Shown: positions 16,669-24,005 of the stretch, piece after piece
Layout: each line of letters opens with the position of its first letter
Numbering within the stretch: position 1 is the stretch's first letter
Origin: an uncultured Brevibacterium sp.
Lineage (GTDB): Bacteria > Actinomycetota > Actinomycetes > Actinomycetales > Brevibacteriaceae
Length of the DNA stretch: 45,415 nucleotides
Direction of reading: 5' to 3'
NCBI GenBank assembly: GCA_943914815.1
Contig: CALUDL010000004.1
Span: 1-45,415, forward strand
Notes under the pieces: model-generated
The model's database searches: none
What the model saw: only the letters and a program-made list of their open reading frames with translations
Told to the model about the DNA's origin: nothing
Made by a program: the position numbers and the translations under genes

Positions 16669-17676
16669 TCAGGATTCGCGCTTAACGCGAACCACCATGG
16701 TGGGGCACTTGGAGTACGGCAGAACAGACTGCGACGTCGATCCCAAAAGGAGGCCCGCAAACCCGCCACGACCTCGGGATCCAATAACCAAAACAGACGC
16801 AGTGTCAGAGGCGCGCACTAGCGCTTCTGCAGGCTGCCCGTCATACAGTGACCAGCTCACGTCCAGATCAGGGTACTTCTCACGTACAGCCTGCGCAGCA
16901 ATCGCAAGTTTGTCTGCACCTTTATCAACATAACGCTTCATGTCACCCGTTGAGGGCAACCATTCAGGCCCCACAACCGTGGTCGTAATGACGCCCAGAA
17001 GCACCAGCGAGCTACCGCGGCGGTTTGCGAGTTCCGCTGCTTCCCACAGGGCCTGAGATTCAGCACCCAAAGAGTCGATTCCTACAACAACCTGGCTCGT
17101 GTAATCAGGCCCGGTAACCGTGTCTGCTTCAATCGTGTCCTCAAACGAGTCGCCACCGGCATTACGAATCGGACGCGACGCTGTCTGCTCAGGAGTACGC
17201 TCCGAATCGTTCGACCACCCAACCGGAATTACCACTGTGGGGCAGTGACTGTGAGCAGGCAGGGCCGAAGACACAGTGCCCAAAAGACGGCCAGCGAAAC
17301 CACCTCGGCCGCGGGACCCAACAACAGCCAGCGAACCTTGCTTGGACTCTTCAACCAAAACCCCGGCAGCGTCACCAATCTCGATAATCGCTTCGACTTC
17401 GACGCCCGCTTCCTTCACAAGCGAAGCCGCTTCCCTGAGCGAGTCCGAAACAGCCGCACGCACCGCGCTGTCATCGATAGGAACATATGACACGTCTACC
17501 GTTGCAGACGCAACACTTGGCACCGTGTAGGCACCGACAAGACGGATGGATTTCTTCTGCGCGCGAGCCTCATCAATCGCCCACGTAAGCGCATTACGGC
17601 TGGCACTTGAACCGTCAATTCCAACGATAATTGCTTCAGGGTCGGCAACCTCAGGGGTCATCTGTTCCTCTGGCAC
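16669..17676 (-). CDS. Tandem universal stress protein (two UspA domains)
   Basis: A 335-residue cytoplasmic protein with two Usp domains (about residues 13-155 and 190-335). Each begins with a VGIDGS or VGIDSL strand and ends with the ATP-binding loop. These are GSRGRGGFAGRLLGTVSSAL in the first domain and GSRGRGGFAGLLLGSTSQSV in the second, both fitting G-x2-G-x9-G(S/T). Such tandem Usps are common in actinobacteria, where they bind ATP and respond to hypoxia or starvation. The partner is unknown. The start is GTG 17676, preceded by AAGGAG at 6 bases spacing. It lies upstream of the deacetylase on the same strand with about 100 bases between them. Confidence 0.93.
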   Translation of the reverse strand: MPEEQMTPEVADPEAIIVGIDGSSASRNALTWAIDEARAQKKSIRLVGAYTVPSVASATVDVSYVPIDDSAVRAAVSDSLREAASLVKEAGVEVEAIIEIGDAAGVLVEESKQGSLAVVGSRGRGGFAGRLLGTVSSALPAHSHCPTVVIPVGWSNDSERTPEQTASRPIRNAGGDSFEDTIEADTVTGPDYTSQVVVGIDSLGAESQALWEAAELANRRGSSLVLLGVITTTVVGPEWLPSTGDMKRYVDKGADKLAIAAQAVREKYPDLDVSWSLYDGQPAEALVRASDTASVLVIGSRGRGGFAGLLLGSTSQSVLPYSKCPTMVVRVKRES

Positions 17677-17888
17677 GGGTACTCCTTACAGATCGAAACC
17701 GCTTACCTTCCAGTCTACTCCTGCCCATTTTTGGCACCGCGATTGACCCGCTACGAAACGGCAACGGTTACCCGGCGGCTGTTGCACTTGTATTGCGCGC
17801 CGATAAACTCGCCTTCACAGTGCGAGCCGCGTCACATGCAGGCACGCACGTAGAGGTCGCAGCAAGCCCCCCACTTAGACGCGAAGCC

Positions 17889-18407
17889 CTACGCGGATTT
17901 CGCGACCTCGGGCGAGCGTGCCAACTGGAGAAACGGCAACCAACGCTTGGCAGGGTTGTCGATGTCACGCAACCACCAGTGGCCCGTCTGTGGGGCAACA
18001 GGAGTGAACAGCAGCTTCCATCCCATCTCGTCTGGCGTGCGGTTCCCTTTCACGTTGTTGCATGACCGGCAACATGCCACCAGATTTGTCCATGTGTTCT
18101 GTCCGCCCCGACTGCGAGGAAGCACGTGGTCCACCGTGTTTGCACCTTCACCGCAATACGCGCATAGGTGCTTGTCGCGTCGCAGCACTCCCCTGCGGGA
18201 AAGCGCTGTTGTCCGCCCCCGAGGTGGTTGCACGTACCGGTTGAGCAGAATGACCGAAGGTTGGTCCATGGACACGTGCGCGCTACGAATCAGCACGTCT
18301 TCGCTTGCCAGGACTGTAGCCTTCTCCGCCAAAACCAAGGCGATCGCGCGCCTAAATGACACGATCGACATGGGCTCATAGCCAGCGTTAAGAACCAGTG
18401 TTTTCAC
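17889..18407 (-). CDS. HNH endonuclease family protein
   Basis: A 172-residue protein beginning VKTLVLNAGYEPMSIVSFRRA, the standard start of the actinobacterial stand-alone HNH family. The nuclease domain at about 95-150 has CAYCG, VDHVLPRSRGG, WTNLVACCRSCNNVKGNRTP: two CxxC zinc knuckles, the catalytic D-H pair and the N...H/N-type ending. The ending KRWLPFLQLARSPEVAKSA is unremarkable. It is probably a metal-dependent nuclease; its biological target is unknown although the family is widely conserved. GTG 18407 is chosen because AGGAG lies 6 bases upstream and homologues start there; a longer frame would add 16 unrelated residues. It overlaps by 3 bases the end of a possible 51-codon leader ORF. 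Confidence 0.9.
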   Translation of the reverse strand: MKTLVLNAGYEPMSIVSFRRAIALVLAEKATVLASEDVLIRSAHVSMDQPSVILLNRYVQPPRGRTTALSRRGVLRRDKHLCAYCGEGANTVDHVLPRSRGGQNTWTNLVACCRSCNNVKGNRTPDEMGWKLLFTPVAPQTGHWWLRDIDNPAKRWLPFLQLARSPEVAKSA

Positions 18408-18559
18408 TTTTTTCTCCTGAGGCGGGTGGGAAAACGCGCGAGGCGCCGCGCACAAGCGCGACGCCTCGTTAAAGACAGATATGAGCCACTCACAGACTCC
18501 ACACCTATCGAATGTATGGGTTCTGCAAACGATATAAGTCCACCCCTGCTGTTGTGCAT
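18404..18559 (-). CDS. Possible 51-codon leader ORF coupled to the HNH gene
   Basis: ATG 18557-18559 follows AAGGAGG (18565-18571) at ideal spacing. The frame runs 51 codons to a TGA (18404-18406) that overlaps the GTG of the HNH gene. The predicted peptide ends in a strongly basic tail (TRRRACARRL, then RLRRKK). Codon use is unlike neighbouring genes: four ATA, three AGG, one AGA and one TTA. This argues either for a regulatory leader peptide or for chance. A GC-rich hairpin lies within its second half. I cannot name a function; it could be an attenuation-type leader or simply an untranslated leader. Confidence 0.35.
   Translation of the reverse strand: MHNSRGGLISFAEPIHSIGVESVSGSYLSLTRRRACARRLARFPTRLRRKK
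18439..18468 (-). promoter_or_regulatory. Hairpin in the HNH gene leader, possible attenuator
   Basis: Arms of 13 bases (18439-18451 and 18456-18468) pair with one wobble around a 4-base loop. On the minus strand TTTT follows after four bases (18434-18431). This resembles a weak intrinsic terminator 24 bases before the HNH start codon. Confidence 0.45.
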
Positions 18560-18568
18560 GCTGGCCTC

Positions 18569-18597
18569 CTTACATCGTGAGCAGTGAGCAATGTCAA
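18569..18597 (-). promoter_or_regulatory. Possible promoter for the HNH gene and leader
   Basis: On the minus strand a perfect TTGACA (18592-18597) is separated by 17 bases from TGTAAG (18569-18574). If used, transcription would start near 18562, leaving little or no room for the AAGGAGG. The leader ORF would then be nearly leaderless. Confidence 0.4.
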
Positions 18598-18704
18598 TAC
18601 AGACAAGATTACCGGGCGCACACGCTGTTTGATGCGCGCTTGGGCCGGTTTCAGCGAGAATTACACACTGTTTGTCAAATGTTCACCGTCCGGCTGGTGA
18701 ATGC

Positions 18705-18745
18705 ACGAAACCCCCGCGCTGTACCGATTTGCGCGGGGGTTTCGT
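18705..18745 (-). terminator. Strong terminator after the NlpC/P60 gene
   Basis: A 15-bp perfect stem (18705-18719 with 18731-18745) surrounds an 11-base loop and lies 26 bases past the stop of the 18772-19605 gene. The arm outer ends are A/T rich (ACGAAA/TTTCGT), so it may work in both directions. Confidence 0.88.
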
Positions 18746-18771
18746 TTACGTGCTCTTGCACTCAAGAAGTC

Positions 18772-19605
18772 TTACAGAACGCGGATGAACTGAGCTCCTG
18801 AGCGAACCATCCAGTCGATGGAGCGGTATGAGGTGTTAACGCGTGGGTTACCTGCGTCGTACATCATGCCGTTACCAGCGTAGATTCCAACGTGTCCAGG
18901 CGACCAGATGATGTCACCAGGCTGAGCCTGTGCACGCGACACGGTCTTTCCAGCGCCACGCTGAGCTCCCGAGGTGCGAGGCAAGTTCACGCCCACCTTG
19001 CCGTACACGTATGAGGTGTAGCCCGAGCAGTCCCAACCACTTGGCGAGGTACCACCGGATACATAAGGAGTTCCGACGTACTGGCGAGCAATTGCTAGAA
19101 CCTGCTGAGCCTTGGATCCGCTAGGCAGTGCGACGTCTTCGTTAGCTTCGGACTTTGAGCTCTCATTGGAGGAGTTCGAAGCAGGAGCAGCTGGGGTGCC
19201 GGAGTTGCTTGGAGCGTTGGAACGGTTGTTCGAGGTGGAAGCGTTAGCCTCAGATTCTTCTGGAGCTGGTTCCACAACTGGCTCAGGCGCCTTCTTGGCG
19301 GTGACGTTTGCGGCCACACCAGTTGCAATGTCAGCAACATCGGCTTCTGCAACTGCGGTTGCCTTCTGAGCGGTGAAGGTTTCAGCCTCGTCTGCCTTTG
19401 GAGCATCCGCCGAGACGGTTGCTTCGTCCTTAGTGTCAGCAGTTGAAGGGAGGGTTGCGGTCACAAGCAGACCACCAGCAGCAGCAACAACAGCTGCGCG
19501 CTTACCCATTGCGCCAGAGTTAGTGTTGAGCACTTCAGTGAGTTCAGTCAGTGGTGTCTTGACACGTGCGTCAGACGCGTGACGCCCCATCTTCTTTCCA
19601 GCCAC
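18772..19605 (-). CDS. Secreted NlpC/P60 peptidoglycan endopeptidase
   Basis: A 277-residue exported protein. An unusually long charged N-terminus (about 32 residues) precedes a hydrophobic signal segment (about 36-55, AAVVAAAGGLLVTATLPSTA). A low-complexity Ala/Glu/Ser/Asn linker runs to about residue 155. The catalytic NlpC/P60 domain occupies about 165-277, with Cys193 in WDCSGYTSYVY and His238 in GHVGIYAG. The third polar position lies in the YDAGNPR segment. Such enzymes cut D-Glu-meso-DAP or similar stem-peptide bonds during cell separation (RipA-like). GTG 19605 follows GGAGG at 7 bases. It has its own promoter region and a strong terminator, so it is probably monocistronic. Confidence 0.92.
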   Translation of the reverse strand: MAGKKMGRHASDARVKTPLTELTEVLNTNSGAMGKRAAVVAAAGGLLVTATLPSTADTKDEATVSADAPKADEAETFTAQKATAVAEADVADIATGVAANVTAKKAPEPVVEPAPEESEANASTSNNRSNAPSNSGTPAAPASNSSNESSKSEANEDVALPSGSKAQQVLAIARQYVGTPYVSGGTSPSGWDCSGYTSYVYGKVGVNLPRTSGAQRGAGKTVSRAQAQPGDIIWSPGHVGIYAGNGMMYDAGNPRVNTSYRSIDWMVRSGAQFIRVL

Positions 19606-19994
19606 GAGATTCCTCCATCTACCAGCCTGAGGCCGCCACGTTTATCGGTACTCTCACTGGGCTGTGTGGCTAGCGGTAGCAACCCGTGAGTGGATCAGTT
19701 CAAAATCCAACAGTGAAAACTGTAACCGAACGAAACCCCAATGTCACATTTCAGTTACAACTCAGGTATACATTACATGCGTTTTATTGCATTATCCCAG
19801 GTCAGACTGCATAAAAAAGTTTATAACGAATTTTGATTCTCGGTTATATTTGCGTGATCCAGGCCCTATTTTCGCCCTTCACAGGGCCGCTTCGGCGTCT
19901 TTCCGCAAAGGACACCACGCATAGCCACACGTTTTCCTCACGCCACAACGCAAACAACCCTTGACTCATCATGTGGTGTACGACACACTTATTC
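19606..19994. other. Divergent regulatory region between the NlpC gene and the transporter
   Basis: This gap holds a leader of uncertain length for the NlpC gene, a strikingly AT-rich stretch at about 19765-19860, and a possible plus-strand promoter for the transporter. TTGACT at 19961-19966 is followed at 17 bases by the weak -10 CACACT. I see no gene. I looked for a c-di-AMP riboswitch, which often precedes actinobacterial wall hydrolase genes, and could not find its conserved sequence blocks. Confidence 0.5.
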
Positions 19995-20016
19995 GAACCG
20001 ATCAAACGATCGGTTC
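19995..20016. promoter_or_regulatory. Inverted repeat, probable repressor operator before the transporter gene
   Basis: Perfect 9-bp arms, GAACCGATC and GATCGGTTC, flank AAAC. The repeat lies 30 bases before the transporter start and just downstream of the candidate promoter, where a TetR-type repressor would act. No regulator gene is adjacent. A related sequence occurs at 23141-23160. Confidence 0.6.
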
Positions 20017-20046
20017 AAGCTTTCATCAAAGGCGATAGGAGCTTCT

Positions 20047-21471
20047 ATGGCTGCATCATCAGCAATTGACCCAGCACACGCCCACCACCACTTGAAACAC
20101 CGCAAGCTTTTAGCATCCGGTGTCGTTGGGTCCTCAATTGAGTGGTACGACTTCTTCCTTTACGGCACGGCCGCCGCCCTCGTGTTCCCACACGTGTTCT
20201 TCCCATCAGAAGGACCACTAGTTGCCACGCTACTCAGCTTTGCTACTTTCTGGGCAGGCTTCATCGCCCGCCCTCTGGGTGGCGTGATTGCCGGACACTA
20301 TGGCGACAAGCTTGGACGAAAGCCCGTTGTCGTTGTTTCTCTCATCGTTATGGGTGCAGCTACATTTGTCATCGGGTGCTTGCCGGGCGCAGAGAACATT
20401 GGTTTGGTCGCACCGATCGCGCTTGGGCTTTGCCGGTTTGCGCAAGGTCTTGCAGCAGGTGGCCAGTGGGGTGGGCTTGCGCTTCTCCTCACCGAATCCG
20501 CTGGCCCTAAGAACCGGGCATACTCTGGCTCGTTCAACCAGATCGGCGTTCCGGCAGGAGCGTTCCTGGGAAACATCGTTTTCATCACTGCCACCTACGC
20601 GCTCACACAAGAACAGTTCATCGCGTGGGGCTGGCGCATTCCGTTCTGGTTCACAGCAGTTCTCTTCCCCGTCGTCTTGTTTATCCACCACAAGGTTGAG
20701 GACAGCCCAGAGTTCCGTGAGCTTGAAAAGAAGACATCTGAAACTCAGTCGCAAATCGTCAAAGCGCCTCTGTGGGTCGCTGTGAAAAAGCACTGGAAAA
20801 CGATTCTGCTGGGTTGTGGACTCCTCGCTTCGACCAACTGCATCTTCTACATCTCCATCGCAGGTGTACTTAGCTACGGCGCAAACTACCTGGACTTGGA
20901 CCGCACCCACATGCTGATCGCAGGAGCGCTGGCGTGCGTCATAGGTATTGTGACCACACCCCTACTAGCCCTGTGGTCAGACCGAATCGGCCGCCGACCC
21001 GTGGTCATCTTTGGTGGAGCAGGAATCTTCCTGTTTGTGCCGATCTACTTCATGCTCATCAACACCGGAAACATTTTCTTGTTCGGAGTAGCCGTGTGCG
21101 TTTCGTCGGTGTTCCAGTGCGCGGTCTACGCGCCTCTGGCCGCGTTCCTGGGTGAGCTGTTCGAACCTGAAGTTCGGTTCTCTGGCGCTTCACTTGCCTA
21201 CCAGTTGGCAGCTATTTTGATCTCAGGCGCAACGCCGATCCTCATGACCTCACTCATCGCGTCTTCAGGTAACACGCACGGTGTGACCATCATGGTCATG
21301 ATCATGGGGGTCATCACGGTTGTCAGTGCTTTGCTGTTGACAGAAACGAACCCCAAGTGGGTCAGGGAAGACCCTCACGCGGTTCCTGGCGAGTTCCTGT
21401 ACGCACAAGGGGCAGTTCAGTCAGCTGATTTCCGGAAGGCTCCCGAAGAGGACTCGGAACCAATCGCATAA
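20047..21471 (+). CDS. MFS transporter, metabolite:H+ symporter (MHS) type
   Basis: A 474-residue protein with about 12 membrane segments. The start LLASGVVGSSIEWYDFFLYGTAAALVF is the hallmark of the MHS subfamily (ShiA, ProP, KgtP, citrate carriers). ARPLGGVIAGHYGDKLGRKPVVV is the inter-TM2/3 signature with D and R-K, and GLAAGGQWGGLALLLTESA is the TM4-5 signature. WSDRIGRRPVVIFGG repeats the signature in the second half. It should import a small carboxylate or zwitterion with protons. The adjacent ligase, dehydrogenase and carboxylase genes suggest an organic acid, which is inference. AGGAG lies 6 bases before ATG 20047. The inverted repeat at 19995 is probably its operator. Confidence 0.92.
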   Translation: MAASSAIDPAHAHHHLKHRKLLASGVVGSSIEWYDFFLYGTAAALVFPHVFFPSEGPLVATLLSFATFWAGFIARPLGGVIAGHYGDKLGRKPVVVVSLIVMGAATFVIGCLPGAENIGLVAPIALGLCRFAQGLAAGGQWGGLALLLTESAGPKNRAYSGSFNQIGVPAGAFLGNIVFITATYALTQEQFIAWGWRIPFWFTAVLFPVVLFIHHKVEDSPEFRELEKKTSETQSQIVKAPLWVAVKKHWKTILLGCGLLASTNCIFYISIAGVLSYGANYLDLDRTHMLIAGALACVIGIVTTPLLALWSDRIGRRPVVIFGGAGIFLFVPIYFMLINTGNIFLFGVAVCVSSVFQCAVYAPLAAFLGELFEPEVRFSGASLAYQLAAILISGATPILMTSLIASSGNTHGVTIMVMIMGVITVVSALLLTETNPKWVREDPHAVPGEFLYAQGAVQSADFRKAPEEDSEPIA

Positions 21472-21510
21472 CCCCGTCGCACAGTCCTTGTCAGCAACAT
21501 GGCAGTAACT

Positions 21511-21550
21511 AAAAGGTGGCCGGTAGCAACTCTGCTACCGGCCACCTTTA
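21511..21550. terminator. Bidirectional terminator between the transporter and acyl-CoA ligase genes
   Basis: A 16-bp perfect stem (21512-21527 with 21534-21549) has a 6-base loop and A/T-rich ends on both sides. It lies 40 bases past the transporter stop and 20 bases past the ligase stop. Confidence 0.9.
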
Positions 21551-21569
21551 TGGCGTCAACACCCGAACT

Positions 21570-23084
21570 TTACAACTGAGACACATCGATTGCGCGCTTG
21601 AGGATCTTCCCACTCGGCCCCTTAGGTAATGCGTCCACGAACTTAATAATCCGTGGGATCTTGTACGCCGAAAGCCGCTCCCTAGCAAACGCCTCAATTT
21701 CTTCTTCCGTCAGCGTCACCCCAGGCATAGGCGTAATGACAGCCGTAACGATCTGCCCGTAGTGCTCGTCGTCCGTTCCCAGCACGGCCGCTTCAAGAAC
21801 TCCTGGGTGTTCATACATCGCTTCTTCGATCTCTCGCGGGTACACGTTGTAGCCGCCGTGAATGATCAGGTCCTTGAGCCGGTCCACTATATATAGGTAT
21901 CCGTCCTCATCGACCCGGCCCAGGTCGCCGGTGTGGAACCAGCCGTCTTCATCAATCACTTGGGCCGTCGCGTCTTCCCGCTTCCAATAACCGGGCATGT
22001 TCACGGGGCCACGCGAACATACCTCACCGACCTCACCTGCTGGCACCTCGGCGCCAGTGGGGTCCTTTATGCAGAATTCCAGTTCCGGTAGCGGCACTCC
22101 CACCGACCCTGGTTTACGCACACCGTCGAGCGGGTTCATACTCACCATCGCCGAGGTTTCCGTCAGCCCATACCCTTCCGTGAGCACCGCGCCAAAGCGT
22201 TCCTCGAACTTGCGAATGAGCTCAACGGCCGCTGACGCTCCACCTGAGAGCGCGAACCGCATGTGGGAGAAGTCGTAGTCGCCTTCTGGCGCGTGCACAA
22301 TCGCGTTCCACATCGTTGGAACCCCAGACACCACTGTGAGCTTGTCATGGCTCATGACTTTCAGCTGTTCAACCGGGTCGAACCGGGGCAGCAGGGTCAG
22401 CTGCGTTCCGTGCGCAACTGCCACCATGAGAATTGATGACAACCCGAACACGTGGAAAAGCGGCAGCGAGGTGCCACCTCGGTCGTCTTCTGTCATCTTC
22501 GAGTCGATGCCACCGATCCGGGCAGCGTTAGTGAGGTTGCTGACCGTGAGCATGGCGCCCTTTGGGCGTCCTGTGGTGCCCGAGGTGTACAACAGCACCG
22601 CAACGTCCTCGCCTTTGCGTTCGACCGGGTTGAAGTCGTCAAACGGGGGTAGGTCAGCCAGGTCAGCCGGGGTGATCAGTTGGCATGTTTCGAACGTAAC
22701 GCCGGCTTTCTGGGCAGACTCTTGGCCGGCTTGCGCCACCGCCGGGTGTGCCACGACGCGACTGGCTCCGGAGTCTTCGAGGAAGTAGTCGATTTCACGT
22801 GTGGTGGCCAGCGGGTTGATGGCCACGACTGTGAGCCCAATTGCTTGGGCGGCAAAGAATTCGACCACAAATTCCGGTGTGGTGGGGGCGATGAGAAGCA
22901 CCCGATCCCCCTCACTCACCTGGGGCGCTAACTGTTGCGCGCGACGCGCAACCAAGCTGGCCAAGTGTCCACGGGTGATTTCTACTCGCGGCTCTGTCAG
23001 GGGCCCACGCAGTTGCATGCGATCAGGGTCTTTGCGCGCGAAGTCGAAAACCGGCGTTGCAAGATTCAGCGGTGAAAATTCCAC
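21570..23084 (-). CDS. Acyl-CoA synthetase (AMP-forming, FadD-like)
   Basis: A 504-residue ANL-superfamily ligase. The P-loop LLYTSGTTGRPKGAML is near residue 165, GYGLTETSAM near 310, and GDLGRVDEDGYLYIVDRLKD near 390. IIHGGYNVYPREIEEAM follows, and the catalytic lysine lies in PKGPSGKILKR near the end. It activates a carboxylic acid to the acyl-CoA via acyl-AMP; the substrate cannot be read by eye. I chose GTG 23084 (VEFSPLNLATPVFDFA) because AAAGGAG lies just upstream. An in-frame extension to 23201 would run through the promoter and operator region and lacks family resemblance. It is divergent from the SDR gene, with a possible shared operator between them. Confidence 0.93.
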   Translation of the reverse strand: MEFSPLNLATPVFDFARKDPDRMQLRGPLTEPRVEITRGHLASLVARRAQQLAPQVSEGDRVLLIAPTTPEFVVEFFAAQAIGLTVVAINPLATTREIDYFLEDSGASRVVAHPAVAQAGQESAQKAGVTFETCQLITPADLADLPPFDDFNPVERKGEDVAVLLYTSGTTGRPKGAMLTVSNLTNAARIGGIDSKMTEDDRGGTSLPLFHVFGLSSILMVAVAHGTQLTLLPRFDPVEQLKVMSHDKLTVVSGVPTMWNAIVHAPEGDYDFSHMRFALSGGASAAVELIRKFEERFGAVLTEGYGLTETSAMVSMNPLDGVRKPGSVGVPLPELEFCIKDPTGAEVPAGEVGEVCSRGPVNMPGYWKREDATAQVIDEDGWFHTGDLGRVDEDGYLYIVDRLKDLIIHGGYNVYPREIEEAMYEHPGVLEAAVLGTDDEHYGQIVTAVITPMPGVTLTEEEIEAFARERLSAYKIPRIIKFVDALPKGPSGKILKRAIDVSQL

Positions 23085-23140
23085 GATTCTCCTTTGAAAC
23101 ATGGCGGTTACGTACTCACATACTAAAACAACATTTGCTC

Positions 23141-23160
23141 CCGAGCGATCGATCGGTGAA
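23141..23160. promoter_or_regulatory. Possible operator between the acyl-CoA ligase and SDR genes
   Basis: CGATCGATCG (23146-23155) is a perfect 10-bp palindrome, continuing into GTGAAG. It shares the CGATCGGT core with the inverted repeat before the transporter at 19995-20016. It lies 57 bases from the ligase start and 42 from the SDR start, suitable for controlling both. Confidence 0.4.
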
Positions 23161-23201
23161 GATGTTTTCATAAACTTCATTGGGCTCGAAGAGGAGATCA
23201 C

Positions 23202-24002
23202 ATGGAAGTAAACGGAAACGTAGCAATCGTGACCGGGGGCGCCGGCGGAATTGGGCAGGCCCTGGCAGCGGAGCTCGTCAACCGAGGTGCCCGCGTGGTT
23301 TTAGCTGACGCCGCCGAGGCGGTAACCGAGGTGGCAGAAAAGTTAGGCTGCCACGGTTGGCAGGGCGACGTGTCAACAGTCGCCGGAATTGAAGCGCTCA
23401 TCGCTGAGACTGAAAAAGTGCACGGTCCCGTCGACCTGTTCTTCGCAAACGCAGGAATCATGGGGCAGTCTGGGCTGGGCGATGAGGAAACGTGGGACAC
23501 GGCCATCGACGTGAACCTGCGAGCGCATATCCGCGCGGCCAGGCTTCTGATACCTGGATGGCAGGAAAGGGGACGAGGGCACTTTGTGTCGACGGCCTCG
23601 GCGGCGGGACTTCTCACGCAACTGGGGCAGGCGGAATACTCCGTTACCAAGCACGCAGCGGTGGGATTCGCCGAATGGCTGGCCATTACCTACGGCGGTG
23701 ACGGCATCAACGTCACGTGCGTGTGCCCCATGGGAGTCAACACTGCGATGTTGCAAGCAGGCACAACCGCGCAGAACGTCACGGAGAAAGTCGCAGCCGC
23801 GGCCGTGACACAAGCCGGGCCGGTCCACGAACCGCAGCACGTGGCACAGATTGTGCTCGACGGGGTTGAGAACAACGAATTCTTAGTGCTCCCCCACCCT
23901 GAAGTTCTCGATATGTACCGCATGAAGGGGTCTGACTACCAGCGTTGGATTTCCGGAATGCAGCGATACCAAACCACCCTCACCAACCAACACAAGGAGT
24001 AA
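23202..24002 (+). CDS. Short-chain dehydrogenase/reductase
   Basis: A 266-residue SDR. The cofactor motif TGGAGGIGQ is at residues 11-19, D36 region VVLADAAE suggests NAD preference, and NAGIMG follows. The catalytic Ser lies in VSTASAAG and the catalytic Tyr/Lys pair in YSVTKHAAVGF. PMGVNTAM is the usual loop after the active site. It oxidises or reduces an alcohol/ketone, possibly a 3-hydroxyacyl-CoA given its neighbours, but the substrate is not predictable. GAGGAG lies 8 bases before ATG 23202. It is the first gene of a plus-strand operon with the dehydrogenase (3 bases later), the second ligase and the carboxylase. Confidence 0.93.
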   Translation: MEVNGNVAIVTGGAGGIGQALAAELVNRGARVVLADAAEAVTEVAEKLGCHGWQGDVSTVAGIEALIAETEKVHGPVDLFFANAGIMGQSGLGDEETWDTAIDVNLRAHIRAARLLIPGWQERGRGHFVSTASAAGLLTQLGQAEYSVTKHAAVGFAEWLAITYGGDGINVTCVCPMGVNTAMLQAGTTAQNVTEKVAAAAVTQAGPVHEPQHVAQIVLDGVENNEFLVLPHPEVLDMYRMKGSDYQRWISGMQRYQTTLTNQHKE

Positions 24003-24005
24003 AAC

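Noticed and set aside
17631..18065. Plus-strand open frame across the Usp/HNH junction
   Set aside because: It overlaps the well-supported HNH nuclease gene and the Usp start in antisense. Its sequence shows no recognisable domain.
19606..19760. Possible c-di-AMP (ydaO-type) riboswitch in the leader of the NlpC/P60 gene
   Set aside because: Wall hydrolase genes in actinobacteria often have one, but I could not find the conserved GGGGUGAAU or GACAGCU-type blocks on the minus strand. A covariance-model scan with the ydaO family would settle it; a significant hit would reverse this.
23085..23201. 39-residue N-terminal extension of the acyl-CoA ligase
   Set aside because: It runs through the divergent promoter/operator region. 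GTG 23084 has AAAGGAG directly upstream and matches the usual family start.
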